Shown: positions 53,103 through 60,322 of the stretch, piece after piece
Layout of the letters: each line of letters starts with the position of its first letter
Position numbering within the stretch: the first letter of the stretch is position 1
DNA from: Streptomyces leeuwenhoekii
GTDB lineage: Bacteria > Actinomycetota > Actinomycetes > Streptomycetales > Streptomycetaceae
Reading direction: 5' to 3'
Assembly: GCF_001013905.1 (NCBI RefSeq)
Contig: NZ_LN831790.1
Location: forward strand, 5,284,001-5,348,000
Length of the DNA: 64,000 nt
Translations under genes and position numbers: made by a program
Notes under the pieces: generated by a model
Database searches by the model: none
What the model saw: the letters and a program-made list of their open reading frames with translations, nothing else
What the model was told of the DNA's origin: nothing

Positions 53103-53390
53103 AACGCCTCCCTCAACCCGAGCAGCCCTCTGACGCTCGATCTTCAGTTGGAGGGCAACACCGTCACCGGCACATGGACCGAACAGACCGCACCGGACGG
53201 GTACTACCGTGGCGCCCGGTACTTCGGCGCGCTCCAGATGCTCGTCGAGCCGACCGGCCGGCGCATGGCGGGCAAGTGGGTCGGCTTCGGCAAGGAATTC
53301 GACGTGAACACCGGGCCGTGGGAATTGCGGCTCATGGACACATCGACCAGCAAGGCGACGTTGGAGGCGTACAGTCGCCCACCCGAGTGA
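53103..53390 (+). pseudogene. C-terminal remnant of an XRE-type regulator
   Basis: About 95 residues, LDLQLEGNTVTGTWTEQTAP then YYRGARYFGALQMLVEPTGR and MAGKWVGFGKEFDVNTGPWE. This matches the C-terminal domain of a group of Streptomyces helix-turn-helix regulators. No helix-turn-helix or start codon precedes it; the DNA upstream is unrelated. It is 61 bases from the IS982 left end, and the melC2 end lies upstream, so the region looks eroded. Confidence 0.55.
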
Positions 53391-53451
53391 CGCCCGGAGG
53401 TGACGGTTCGCTCCCTGCACGGAACCCGCTCGCCGTGGCACCCGGGGCTAG

Positions 53452-54422
53452 ACGAGTAGTTCCGATGTGGCTCAGTGGTCGCAGGCGATCAGTGAGCGGG
53501 TGACGGGTGCGCCGATGGTGCGGTTGTGCCAGATCGCGCAGGTCATCGCCAGGATCCGCTGAGCCACGCGGACACCGACGCCTTCGATCGTGCGTCCGCC
53601 GTGTTGTTCCAGGTCGAGCTGGCCCTTGAGGGTGTCGTTGACCGACTCGATCAACTGCCGCACCGTCTTGAGCAGGGCTTCTCCCGGCCGCGGGGTGCGG
53701 TTGCGGTAGGAGGGCCGCAGCAGACTGATGCCGCGGGCGGCCAGGAAGCGGTCGAGTTCGGTGGCGGTATAGCCCTTGTTCGCCAGGATCAGCAGGCCGG
53801 GCCGGTGGGCGGCCAGGTGCGGTTCGTTGTCGATGAGGGCGGCCAGGATCTGACGTTCGTCGATCTTGGGGTCGGCCAGGGCCCAGGTGACCGGCAGTCC
53901 GGCCGGGGTGCATACCAGGTGCAGCTTCAGGCCCCAGTAGAAGCGCGAGTGGGATCGGCAGTAGCCGTAGCCGGCCCAGCCGGCCAGGTCGGAGCGTTTG
54001 ACGGTCTCGCGGGAGCAGGCGCATTCGACGGGGGTGGAGTCCACGATCCATACGTCGTCCAGCCATAGATCGGTGTCGGCGGCCAGCGATCGGATGGCCT
54101 GTTTGACCAGGCCCAGAGCGGCTCGCAGCCGTTTGTTGTAGGCCGGGCGCTGAGGCAGGCAGGGGAACATCCCGTGCAGGTGGGCGTGGGCGAAGCGCAG
54201 CCAGCGGGCCTCGCAGTGGAAACCCGGCATGGCCTGGGCCACAGCCAGAGTGATCAGTTCCGCGTCGGTCAGCTTCGGCGGCCGGCCACGCCGTCGCGGG
54301 GTCTTCAAATGGTCGTCGATATGCACGTACAGTGCCGTCAAGAGGGTGTCTAACTCGGTCGTCACAACCCGATGTTGGACACCCTCCCTACGTCTGAGAA
54401 CCCCGCATTCGGAACTACTCGT
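53452..54422 (-). mobile_element. IS982-family insertion sequence
   Basis: Perfect 14-base terminal repeats ACGAGTAGTTCCGA (53452-53465) and its complement (54409-54422) enclose one transposase gene. CTAG adjoins both ends (53448-53451 and 54423-54426) and is either a target duplication or the outermost four bases of the repeat. Total about 971 bases. Confidence 0.88.
53472..54365 (-). CDS. IS982-family transposase, second catalytic Asp replaced
   Basis: A 297-residue IS982-type DDE transposase (RRGRPPKLTDAELITLAVAQ; WIVDSTPVECACSRETVKRS; YGYCRSHSRFYWGLKLHLVC; LIESVNDTLKGQLDLEQHGG). The first catalytic Asp is in VDSTP. Where relatives read ADKGY, this protein reads ANKGY (codon AAC), so the second acidic residue seems lost and the enzyme may be inactive. 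The reading frame is otherwise intact at full length, implying a recent change. Confidence 0.9.
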   Translation of the reverse strand: MTTELDTLLTALYVHIDDHLKTPRRRGRPPKLTDAELITLAVAQAMPGFHCEARWLRFAHAHLHGMFPCLPQRPAYNKRLRAALGLVKQAIRSLAADTDLWLDDVWIVDSTPVECACSRETVKRSDLAGWAGYGYCRSHSRFYWGLKLHLVCTPAGLPVTWALADPKIDERQILAALIDNEPHLAAHRPGLLILANKGYTATELDRFLAARGISLLRPSYRNRTPRPGEALLKTVRQLIESVNDTLKGQLDLEQHGGRTIEGVGVRVAQRILAMTCAIWHNRTIGAPVTRSLIACDH

Positions 54423-54532
54423 CTAGGCCGTTTCTTTCGGATCAGCGTAGGGAAGCAAGGGCGGGCACATGCCGAGGCCGGTCCGGTCTGCTTCCGCTGC
54501 GCCGGGCGGCGTCATTTGTGGGGCCAAGCCCT

Positions 54533-55111
54533 CTACTCCGCGGCCACGATGCGCTCCACTGCGGCCGTCACCAGTTGTTCACGCTCTTCCTCTGTGAAGA
54601 CGTCCGGCAGGGTGAGCTGCTCAACGATCAGCCAGTTCAGCGTCAGCATGAGCAGCTTGACCGCCGTGGCGTCGCCAGGGAGGCCGGAAGCCTCGTGATA
54701 GGCGACATTGGCGTCGACATCGGCCCGGACTCGCTCAGTGAGGACCTTGCGCAGTTCGGGGCGGCGGGTGGCCTCAAGGCGGAGTTCCAGCAGCGCGAGG
54801 TAACCGGTGCGGAAGGAGGCGATGCGGCCGACGAGCTCGCGCATCAGTTCGGCGTAGGTCCCCCGGTGGCGGTCGGCCGCCCGCTGGCGGGCGATCGTGG
54901 CCTCGTCGGGCTGGAGTCGCTCGTAAACCCGGGCGCCGGCCTCAGTGAACAGGTCGTCGCGGCTGGCGAAGTAGTTGGACGCCGTGCCGGCGGGAACGGC
55001 TGCCTCGGCATCCACAGCCCGGAAAGTCAGGCCGCGTGCGCCTTCTCGGGCCAGCACCTCGATCGCCGCGTCAACGAGGGCCGCGCGCCGCTGGTCGTTC
55101 CGTCTCACCAT
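54533..55111 (-). CDS. TetR-family repressor
   Basis: A 192-residue TetR regulator. The helix-turn-helix spans LVDAAIEVLAREGARGLTFR...AVPAGTASNYFASRDDLFTE. The C-terminal ligand domain is all-helical (MRELVGRIASFRTGYLALLE). ATG 55111 is chosen over tandem GTG codons at 55120 because GGAG lies eight bases before it. It is divergent from a RibD-type reductase gene across 69 bases that contain paired TAGTACTACGT sites, so it very probably represses that gene and itself. It lies between IS elements as apparent cargo. Confidence 0.88.
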   Translation of the reverse strand: MVRRNDQRRAALVDAAIEVLAREGARGLTFRAVDAEAAVPAGTASNYFASRDDLFTEAGARVYERLQPDEATIARQRAADRHRGTYAELMRELVGRIASFRTGYLALLELRLEATRRPELRKVLTERVRADVDANVAYHEASGLPGDATAVKLLMLTLNWLIVEQLTLPDVFTEEEREQLVTAAVERIVAAE

Positions 55112-55127
55112 TGACACCACTCCAGGT

Positions 55128-55167
55128 GTAGTACTACGTTCAAACCACTTCAGTCATAGTACTACGT
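55128..55167. promoter_or_regulatory. paired TetR operators
   Basis: TAGTACTACGT occurs at 55129-55139 and 55157-55167, 28 bases apart; the first extends to the palindrome GTAGTACTAC. Both lie in the 69-base divergent region of the TetR and RibD-like genes. Confidence 0.7.
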
Positions 55168-55180
55168 GTGGGGGATCACT

Positions 55181-55774
55181 ATGCGAAAGCTCGTGTACTA
55201 CATCGGCGTCTCGCTCGACGGCCGCATCGCCGGCCCCGGCGGCGAATTCGACTTCTTCCCGCAGGGCGACGAGCAGCAGGCCGCTGCCTACTCGACCTGG
55301 ATGAACGCGCTGTACCCGGAGACCATCCCGACCGCTTACCGCGCGGCTGTCGGCGTCGCCGACGCACCTAACCGGCGTTTCGACACCGTCGTCATGGGCC
55401 TCGGCACCTACCGCCTCTCCGTCGACAACGGGATCACCAGCCCGTACGCGCACCTGCGCCAGTACGTCGTGTCCAGCACCCTCAAGCCGGACACCGACCC
55501 AGCCGTCACCGTCGTGCCGAGCGACCCGCGCGCCCTCATCCGCGAGCTCAAAGGCGAGATGGCCGCTGGCCCAGACATCTGGCTCTGCGGGGGCGGAAGG
55601 CTCGCGGGCACCCTGTTGCCCGAGATTGACGAGCTGCTGATCAAGACCTATCCGGTCGTTGCCGGTACCGGAATTTTGGTAGTCGACGGTGCCTTCGACC
55701 CCACCGTCTTCAACGTCGCCGAACGCACCGCCTTCCCCAACGGGGTCACCCTCACCCGCCTCACCCGCCGCTAG
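55181..55774 (+). CDS. RibD C-terminal / dihydrofolate-reductase-like protein
   Basis: A 197-residue NADPH-binding reductase fold of the RibD_C/DHFR-like group (MRKLVYYIGVSLDGRIAGPG; FDTVVMGLGTYRL; DIWLCGGGRLAGTLLPEIDE; LIKTYPVVAGTGILV). These proteins are common under TetR control; the substrate is unknown. ATG 55181 follows GGGGGA; a GTG at 55166 is less likely. The stop codon TAG (55772-55774) is part of the CTAG at the IS5 insertion point, so the last codons may have been altered by that insertion. Confidence 0.85.
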   Translation: MRKLVYYIGVSLDGRIAGPGGEFDFFPQGDEQQAAAYSTWMNALYPETIPTAYRAAVGVADAPNRRFDTVVMGLGTYRLSVDNGITSPYAHLRQYVVSSTLKPDTDPAVTVVPSDPRALIRELKGEMAAGPDIWLCGGGRLAGTLLPEIDELLIKTYPVVAGTGILVVDGAFDPTVFNVAERTAFPNGVTLTRLTRR

Positions 55775-56667
55775 GCAGTTTCGGTTCAGCGGGCGGACCA
55801 GAAGAAGATGCCCGCGATATGGAGTCCGGCCAGGTAGATGGTCGCTGTCTTCTCGTAGCGGGTGGCGATACCGCGCCACTGCTTGAGGCGGTTGATGCAC
55901 CGCTCGACGGCGTTGCGCTGCTTGTAGGCGTCGCGGTCGAAGGCCGGTGGCCTGCCGCCTTGGCTGCCGCGCCGCTGCCGGTGGGCCTGCTGGCCCGCCG
56001 GGACAGGGATCACTGCGCGGATCCCGCGCTTGTGAAGGTGGGCGCGGATCGCGCGCGAGGAGTACGCCTTGTCCGCCAGAACCACATCTGGCCTGGTGCG
56101 GGGCCGTCCGCGTCGGCGCGGAACACGCAGACGTGCCATCACCTGCGCGAATGCGGGTGCGTCGCCGGCCTGCCCGGCGGTGAGATGAAAGGCCAGGGGC
56201 CGGCAGCTGCCGTCGGCGGCGAGGTGGATCTTCGTGGTCAATCCGCCGCGGGACCGGCCGATGGCGTGGTCGTCGGGCTCGCCGACCGGGGCCCCTTTTT
56301 GCGGGCCCCGGCCGCATGCTGGTGAGCGCGCACGATCGTAGAGTCCACCGACACGGCCCAATTGAGGTCCTCCTCCGCGTCGGCCTGGGCGATCAGCGCG
56401 GTGAACACCCGCTCCCAGGTGCCGTCGACGGCCCACATCCGCAGCCGGTTGTAGACGCCTCGCCAGTTGCCGTACTTCTCCGGCAGGTGCACCCACTGCG
56501 TTCCGGTCTGGAACTTGAAGGCGATCGCGTTGATCACCTCACGGTGATCCCGCCAGCGGCCACCCCGCTTCGGTGTCCGGTCGGGAAGTAGTGGCTCGAT
56601 CCGCGCCCACTGCGCATCAGTCAACGGCACGCCGGGACCAACGATCCGATGATCCAAACGAAACGGC
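55775..56667 (-). mobile_element. IS5-family insertion sequence
   Basis: Left end GCAGTTTCGGTTCAG and right end, inverted, GCCGTTTCGTTTGGATCA form imperfect terminal repeats around a two-frame transposase gene. CTAG (55771-55774) adjoins the left end. On the right a C (56668) is followed directly by the IS481-type element, beyond which TAG resumes at 57741, as if the right CTAG copy were split. About 893 bases. Confidence 0.85.
55786..56630 (-). CDS. IS5-family transposase made by -1 frameshift
   Basis: Two overlapping leftward frames encode one IS5-type DDE transposase. The first (GTG about 56630 to 56238) reads VPLTDAQWARIEPLLPDRTP and ends past VSVDSTIVRAHQHAAGARKK (first catalytic Asp). 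The second (to 55786) continues RSRGGLTTKIHLAADGSCRP, VVLADKAYSSRAIRAHLHKR (second Asp) and RNAVERCINRLKQWRGIATR (Glu). The frames join at AAAAAGG around 56293-56299, where a -1 slip on AAA AAG restores the reading. This is usual programmed frameshifting for such elements, so the gene is probably functional. Confidence 0.85.
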
Positions 56668-56668
56668 C

Positions 56669-57740
56669 GTTGTGCTGTCCCGGGACGTTGGTGACACGCG
56701 TGCTGGGTGCTTGAACGGGTGAGGGCCTTCTGGGTTCGGTGTGGATTGCGACATCTACCGCCGACCGCCAGGAGGCCCTCGTGTCCCACCGTAACGCCCC
56801 GCTGACCCCGACCGGCAGGCTGCGTCTGGCCCGGTGTGTCGTGGACGAAGGCTGGCCGTTGCGGCGGGCCGCGGAACGCTTCCAGGTCAGCCACACCACC
56901 GCCGCCCGCTGGGCCGGCCGCTACCGACAGCTGGGCGAGGCCGGCATGCAGGACCGTTCCAGCCGCCCGCACCACAGCCCGCGCCGGACGCCTGCCACCG
57001 TCGAGCAGCAGGTCCTGCGGCTGCGGCGCGAGCACCGGATCGGTCCGGTGCGGCTGGCCGCCCGCTGCGGCATCGCCGCGTCCACCGCTCACCGCATCCT
57101 CGTCCGGCACCACCTGCCCGCCCTGGCCACGCTGGACCGGGCCACCGGCGAACCCGTGCGCCGCTACGAACGCTCACGGCCCGGGGAACTGGTCTACATC
57201 GACGTCAAGAAGCTCGGCCGCATTCCCGACGGCGGCGGTCACAAGGTCCTCGGCCGGGCGGCCGGCAGCCCGAACAAGGACCGCCGCAACGGCGCGGGAT
57301 ACGCCTACCTGCACACCGCCCTGGACGACCACTCCCGCCTCGCCTACACCGAAGACCTGCCCGACGAAACCGCCGCCACCTGCGCGGGCTTCCTCACCCG
57401 AGCCGTGGCCTGGTTCGCCGCACGCGGCGTCACCGTCGAGCGGGTCCTGACCGACAACGCCTGGGCCTACACCAAGAACACCTGGCGCCAGACCTGCCAC
57501 GAGCTGGGCATCAGCCCGCGCTGGACCCGGCCCTGGCGGCCGCAGACCAACGGCAAGGTCGAACGCTTCAACCGCACCCTGCTGGACGAGTGGGCCTACG
57601 CACGGCCCTACCGGTCAGAGACCGAACGCCGCGAAGCGTTCCCACAGTGGCTGCACTCCTACAATCACCACCGCGGACACACCGCGCTGAAAGGGCAACC
57701 ACCCGCCAGCCGCGTCCCCAACCTCACAGGGCAATACACC
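56669..57740 (+). mobile_element. IS481-family insertion sequence
   Basis: The ends GTTGTGCTGTCCCGGGACG (from 56669) and, inverted, GGTGTATTGCCCTGTGAGG (to 57740) are imperfect terminal repeats, about 27 matches over 38 bases, around one transposase gene. The element directly abuts the IS5-family element on the left. CTAG follows at 57740-57743; no normal duplication is present on the left. A near-identical solo end exists at 28325-28362. About 1072 bases. Confidence 0.86.
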
Positions 57741-57743
57741 TAG
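56781..57743 (+). CDS. IS481-family transposase
   Basis: A 320-residue IS481-type integrase-core transposase. An N-terminal helix-turn-helix (PLRRAAERFQVSHTTAARWA) precedes the DDE core: GELVYIDVKKLGRIPDGG (first Asp), GVTVERVLTDNAWAYTKNTW (second Asp) and PWRPQTNGKVERFNRTLLDE (Glu). The GTG start is preceded by AGGAGG. The stop codon TAG lies at 57741-57743, outside the inverted repeat, inside the flanking CTAG: the target site supplies the stop. All catalytic residues are present. Confidence 0.9.
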   Translation: MSHRNAPLTPTGRLRLARCVVDEGWPLRRAAERFQVSHTTAARWAGRYRQLGEAGMQDRSSRPHHSPRRTPATVEQQVLRLRREHRIGPVRLAARCGIAASTAHRILVRHHLPALATLDRATGEPVRRYERSRPGELVYIDVKKLGRIPDGGGHKVLGRAAGSPNKDRRNGAGYAYLHTALDDHSRLAYTEDLPDETAATCAGFLTRAVAWFAARGVTVERVLTDNAWAYTKNTWRQTCHELGISPRWTRPWRPQTNGKVERFNRTLLDEWAYARPYRSETERREAFPQWLHSYNHHRGHTALKGQPPASRVPNLTGQYT

Positions 57744-58150
57744 CCTTCTTGGAGCTCAGCCCGCATGAGTTCCCCGAACTGCCTGACGAGTTTCTGGGTG
57801 CTCAGGAGTGTCGCCTCCTCGGCAGTCGCCTGCCGCGGTTCCGGCTGCTCCACGGCGTGGTCGACGGTGATGCCGATCGCGGTCCTGCGGTTTTCACGAC
57901 ACCCGCTCCGGCGTGCGGCTCCCCCTCGGGAAGGACGACAAGCGTGCCGCCGGTGAGGCCGTACGGCTTCCAGCTCGTGGACGACTGCGGCGGCCTGCCG
58001 TCGGCCAGGAACTCGCACGTCGTCCGGACGCACAGGTCGCCTGGCGATGCCAGGTGCATCGACGGGCAGTTGCCGGATCTCGAGCGGCGACTGGAAGCCG
58101 CGGGTGGCCTCCAGGAGGCGGAGGTGCCGGGCGTTGGCTGATCTTTTCCG
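57740..58150 (-). pseudogene. GntR-type (UTRA domain) regulator remnant, frameshifted
   Basis: The leftward strand shows UTRA-domain sequence in two frames: LCVRTTCEFLADGRPPQSST with SWKPYGLTGGTLVVLPEGEP in one, then RTAIGITVDHAVEQPEPRQA with TAEEATLLSTQ in the next, joined by a frameshift near 57885-57895. The helix-turn-helix half is not found upstream. The 3' end runs into the IS481-type insertion, and the frame stops at the TAG of the flanking CTAG. So the gene is both frameshifted and cut. Confidence 0.55.
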
Positions 58151-58287
58151 GTCGGGGACATTGACACACGCCACGGGCACCTGCGAAAACCCGGTGACGG
58201 CCGTACGGCCCTGGAGTCCGTCCTTGGTCATCGAGAGGCGTCCGGGGCTTCGCCGCTTCGCCCCGCGCACATCCTGACCAGCGAAAA

Positions 58288-58311
58288 GCCCTCCCGAGCG
58301 AGCGGGAGGGC
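58288..58311 (-). terminator. tRNA-Arg terminator
   Basis: GCCCTCCCG (58288-58296) and CGGGAGGGC (58303-58311) make a perfect nine-pair stem; read leftward it is followed by TTTTCGC. It begins a few bases past the 3' end of the leftward tRNA gene. Confidence 0.85.
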
Positions 58312-58317
58312 GGAGAC

Positions 58318-58393
58318 TGGCGCCCCCGGCAGGACTCGAACCTGCGGCCAAGCGCTTAGAAGGCGCCTGCTCTATCCACTGAGCTACGGGGGC
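58318..58393 (-). tRNA. tRNA-Arg (anticodon TCT)
   Basis: A 76-base tRNA with encoded CCA. Acceptor stem GCCCCCG/CGGGGGC, D arm GCTCAGTGGATAGAGC, anticodon stem GGCGC/GCGCT with loop CTTCTAA (anticodon TCT, reading AGA), and T arm GCAGGTTCGAGTCCTGC. It stands at the right border of the mobile-element islet, a usual kind of integration site, but no integrase or second attachment site was seen. Confidence 0.95.
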
Positions 58394-58689
58394 CTGGGGT
58401 GGTGGCCTTCGTCGCGGGGCCGTGGTGGCTGATCCGTGACGTCGCCGGGGACAAGGATAGGGCTCCCGGCTCCCTGTCCCGGTTGCTTCCCCTCCGTGGC
58501 TCGATGTGGAGGTTCGGTGAAGCGATCCTGATAATCGCAGGCAGGTGCGAATCGTGCACCGCTTTTGGCGCCCCGCGCATCGGGTGTTGTGCACTCGTTA
58601 TGCCTGGGCCGTGTCGGCGTCCCACTCGCCCCTTGTGCCCCTTGTGTCCTGTCGGCGCGCAGACATGCTCATATGCTTCAGAATTCCCC

Positions 58690-58695
58690 TAAAAT
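58690..58695 (+). promoter_or_regulatory. probable -10 box giving a very short leader for dynA-type gene
   Basis: TAAAAT stands out in GC-rich DNA 17 bases before GTG 58712. Transcription would start around 58702, leaving a leader of about ten bases or none, which fits the absence of a ribosome binding site. The rest of the gap from the tRNA (58394-58711) shows no gene; it should hold the tRNA promoter on the other strand. Confidence 0.45.
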
Positions 58696-58711
58696 TGGGC
58701 ATTCTTCGCAT

Positions 58712-60319
58712 GTGGTGACCTTGGACGTACGGCCTCAGCTGCTCGACGCACTCTCCGCCCTGCGCGACCGTGTCGCGGCCGCACGCTTCCCGCTGCCCCT
58801 GGCAGGGGCCCCACGCGCGCGTGCCAACCGGGACGAACTGCTCGCGCAGCTCGACGACTATCTGGTGCCCCGGCTGAAGGAGCCCGAGGCCCCGCTGCTC
58901 GCCGTCATCGGCGGGTCCACCGGGGCGGGCAAGTCCACGCTGCTGAACTCGCTCGTGGGGCGCCGGGTCAGCGAGGCGGGGGTCCTGCGTCCGACGACCC
59001 GGACGCCGGTCCTGGTCTGCCATCCGGAGGACCACCACTGGTTCAGCGGCACGCGGATCCTGCCCGAGCTCACGCGCGTGTGGGTGCCCCACCACGACCC
59101 CGGTGACGACCTGCTGCTGCCGGGGGAGAACCCCGCGCGCGTGCTGCGCATCGAGACCGCCGACACCCTGCCGCCCGGTCTCGCCCTCCTCGACGCGCCC
59201 GACGTCGACTCGCTGATCGCCGAGAACCGGGTCCTGGCCGCCGAGCTGCTGTGCGCCGCGGACATCTGGGTGATGGTCACCACGGCCGCCCGTTACGCCG
59301 ACGCCGTCCCCTGGCATCTGCTGCGCACCGCCAAGGAGTACGACGCCACCCTCGTCACGGTGCTCGACCGCGTGCCCCACCAGGTGGTGTCCGAGGTCTC
59401 CCGGCAGTACGCCGCGCTGCTCACCAAGGCCGGCCTCGGCGACGTGCCCCGGTTCACCGTGCCCGAGCTGCCCGAGTCGGCCTGGGGCGGCGGGCTGCTG
59501 CCGGCCACCGCCGTGGCGCCGCTGCGGAGCTGGCTCGTCCAGCGGGCGCAGGATCCCGCCGCCCGGCAGCACGCCATGGCCCGTACCGCGTACGGGCTCC
59601 TCGACTCCCTGAAGTCCCGCATGCCGGAGCTGGCCAGTGCCGCCGCCGCGCAGTACGCCGCCGCCCTCAGGCTCACCGCCGCCGTCGACGGCGCCTACGA
59701 CGGCGAGCACGCGCGCGTGCGGGGCCGGTTGCAGGCCGGGGCCGTGCTCGCCGGGGACGCGCTGAAGCGGTGGCGCGCGTTCCCGCTCGACTGCTCCGCC
59801 CGGGAGCTCCTGGACGCCCTCACCGAAAGCCTGGCCGCCCTCCTGCTGTGCGCCGTCACCGCCGCGGACGAGCGTGTCGAAGAGGCCTGGCGGCGCGAAC
59901 CGGCGGCGGACACGCCGGAGCTCACCGGCCGCGGCATCTCGCCTGCCGCGGCCGAGCACCGCATCGGCATGGCCGTACGGCGGTGGCGGCGGGAGCTGGA
60001 GGAGTACGCCGAGGAGGAGGCGCGCGAGGCCGACCGGAGCGTCGCCCCCGATCCCGAGGTCGTCGCCGCGCTGGTCGCCACCGCGCTGCTGGGCGGGCGC
60101 CGGGCCCGGTCCGCGGGGGAGGGGCTGGCCGAGCGGATCGGCGCGCACGGCGCGCTGCGGCTGCGCGACCGGGGCGGGCGGCTGCTGTCCGAGTACGTGG
60201 ACGGGGTCGTGCACCGGGAGCGCGAACGCCGGCTCGCCCCCCTCGACGCCCTCGACATCCATCCCGAGCCCCAGGCCGAACTGATCGCCGCGCTGTCCGT
60301 ACTGCAGAAGGAGAGGTGA
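58712..60319 (+). CDS. dynA: dynamin-like GTPase (DynA type)
   Basis: A 535-residue GTPase with a P-loop [17 protein letters not shown] near residue 70, switch region [16 protein letters not shown] and [11 protein letters not shown] (NKxD-like position), followed by a long helical part ([40 protein letters not shown]). It has no membrane helix. In Streptomyces a pair of dynamin-like proteins, DynA and membrane-bound DynB, stabilises FtsZ rings in sporulation septation; size, order and topology here fit that pair. The start is uncertain: GTG 58712 is chosen from the promoter position, ATG 58673 lies upstream of the probable transcription start. Four bases separate it from dynB. Confidence 0.75.
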   Translation: MVTLDVRPQLLDALSALRDRVAAARFPLPLAGAPRARANRDELLAQLDDYLVPRLKEPEAPLLAVIGGSTGAGKSTLLNSLVGRRVSEAGVLRPTTRTPVLVCHPEDHHWFSGTRILPELTRVWVPHHDPGDDLLLPGENPARVLRIETADTLPPGLALLDAPDVDSLIAENRVLAAELLCAADIWVMVTTAARYADAVPWHLLRTAKEYDATLVTVLDRVPHQVVSEVSRQYAALLTKAGLGDVPRFTVPELPESAWGGGLLPATAVAPLRSWLVQRAQDPAARQHAMARTAYGLLDSLKSRMPELASAAAAQYAAALRLTAAVDGAYDGEHARVRGRLQAGAVLAGDALKRWRAFPLDCSARELLDALTESLAALLLCAVTAADERVEEAWRREPAADTPELTGRGISPAAAEHRIGMAVRRWRRELEEYAEEEAREADRSVAPDPEVVAALVATALLGGRRARSAGEGLAERIGAHGALRLRDRGGRLLSEYVDGVVHRERERRLAPLDALDIHPEPQAELIAALSVLQKER

Positions 60320-60322
60320 CCG

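Noticed and set aside
58318..58393. tRNA-Arg considered as the attachment site of an integrative element
   Set aside because: No integrase, excisionase or duplicated tRNA 3' end was seen. The islet is explained by separate IS insertions and gene decay.
58673..58711. ATG 58673 as start of the dynA-type gene
   Set aside because: It lies upstream of the most likely -10 box and has no ribosome binding site; the added residues ([13 protein letters not shown]) do not look like coding sequence of the family.
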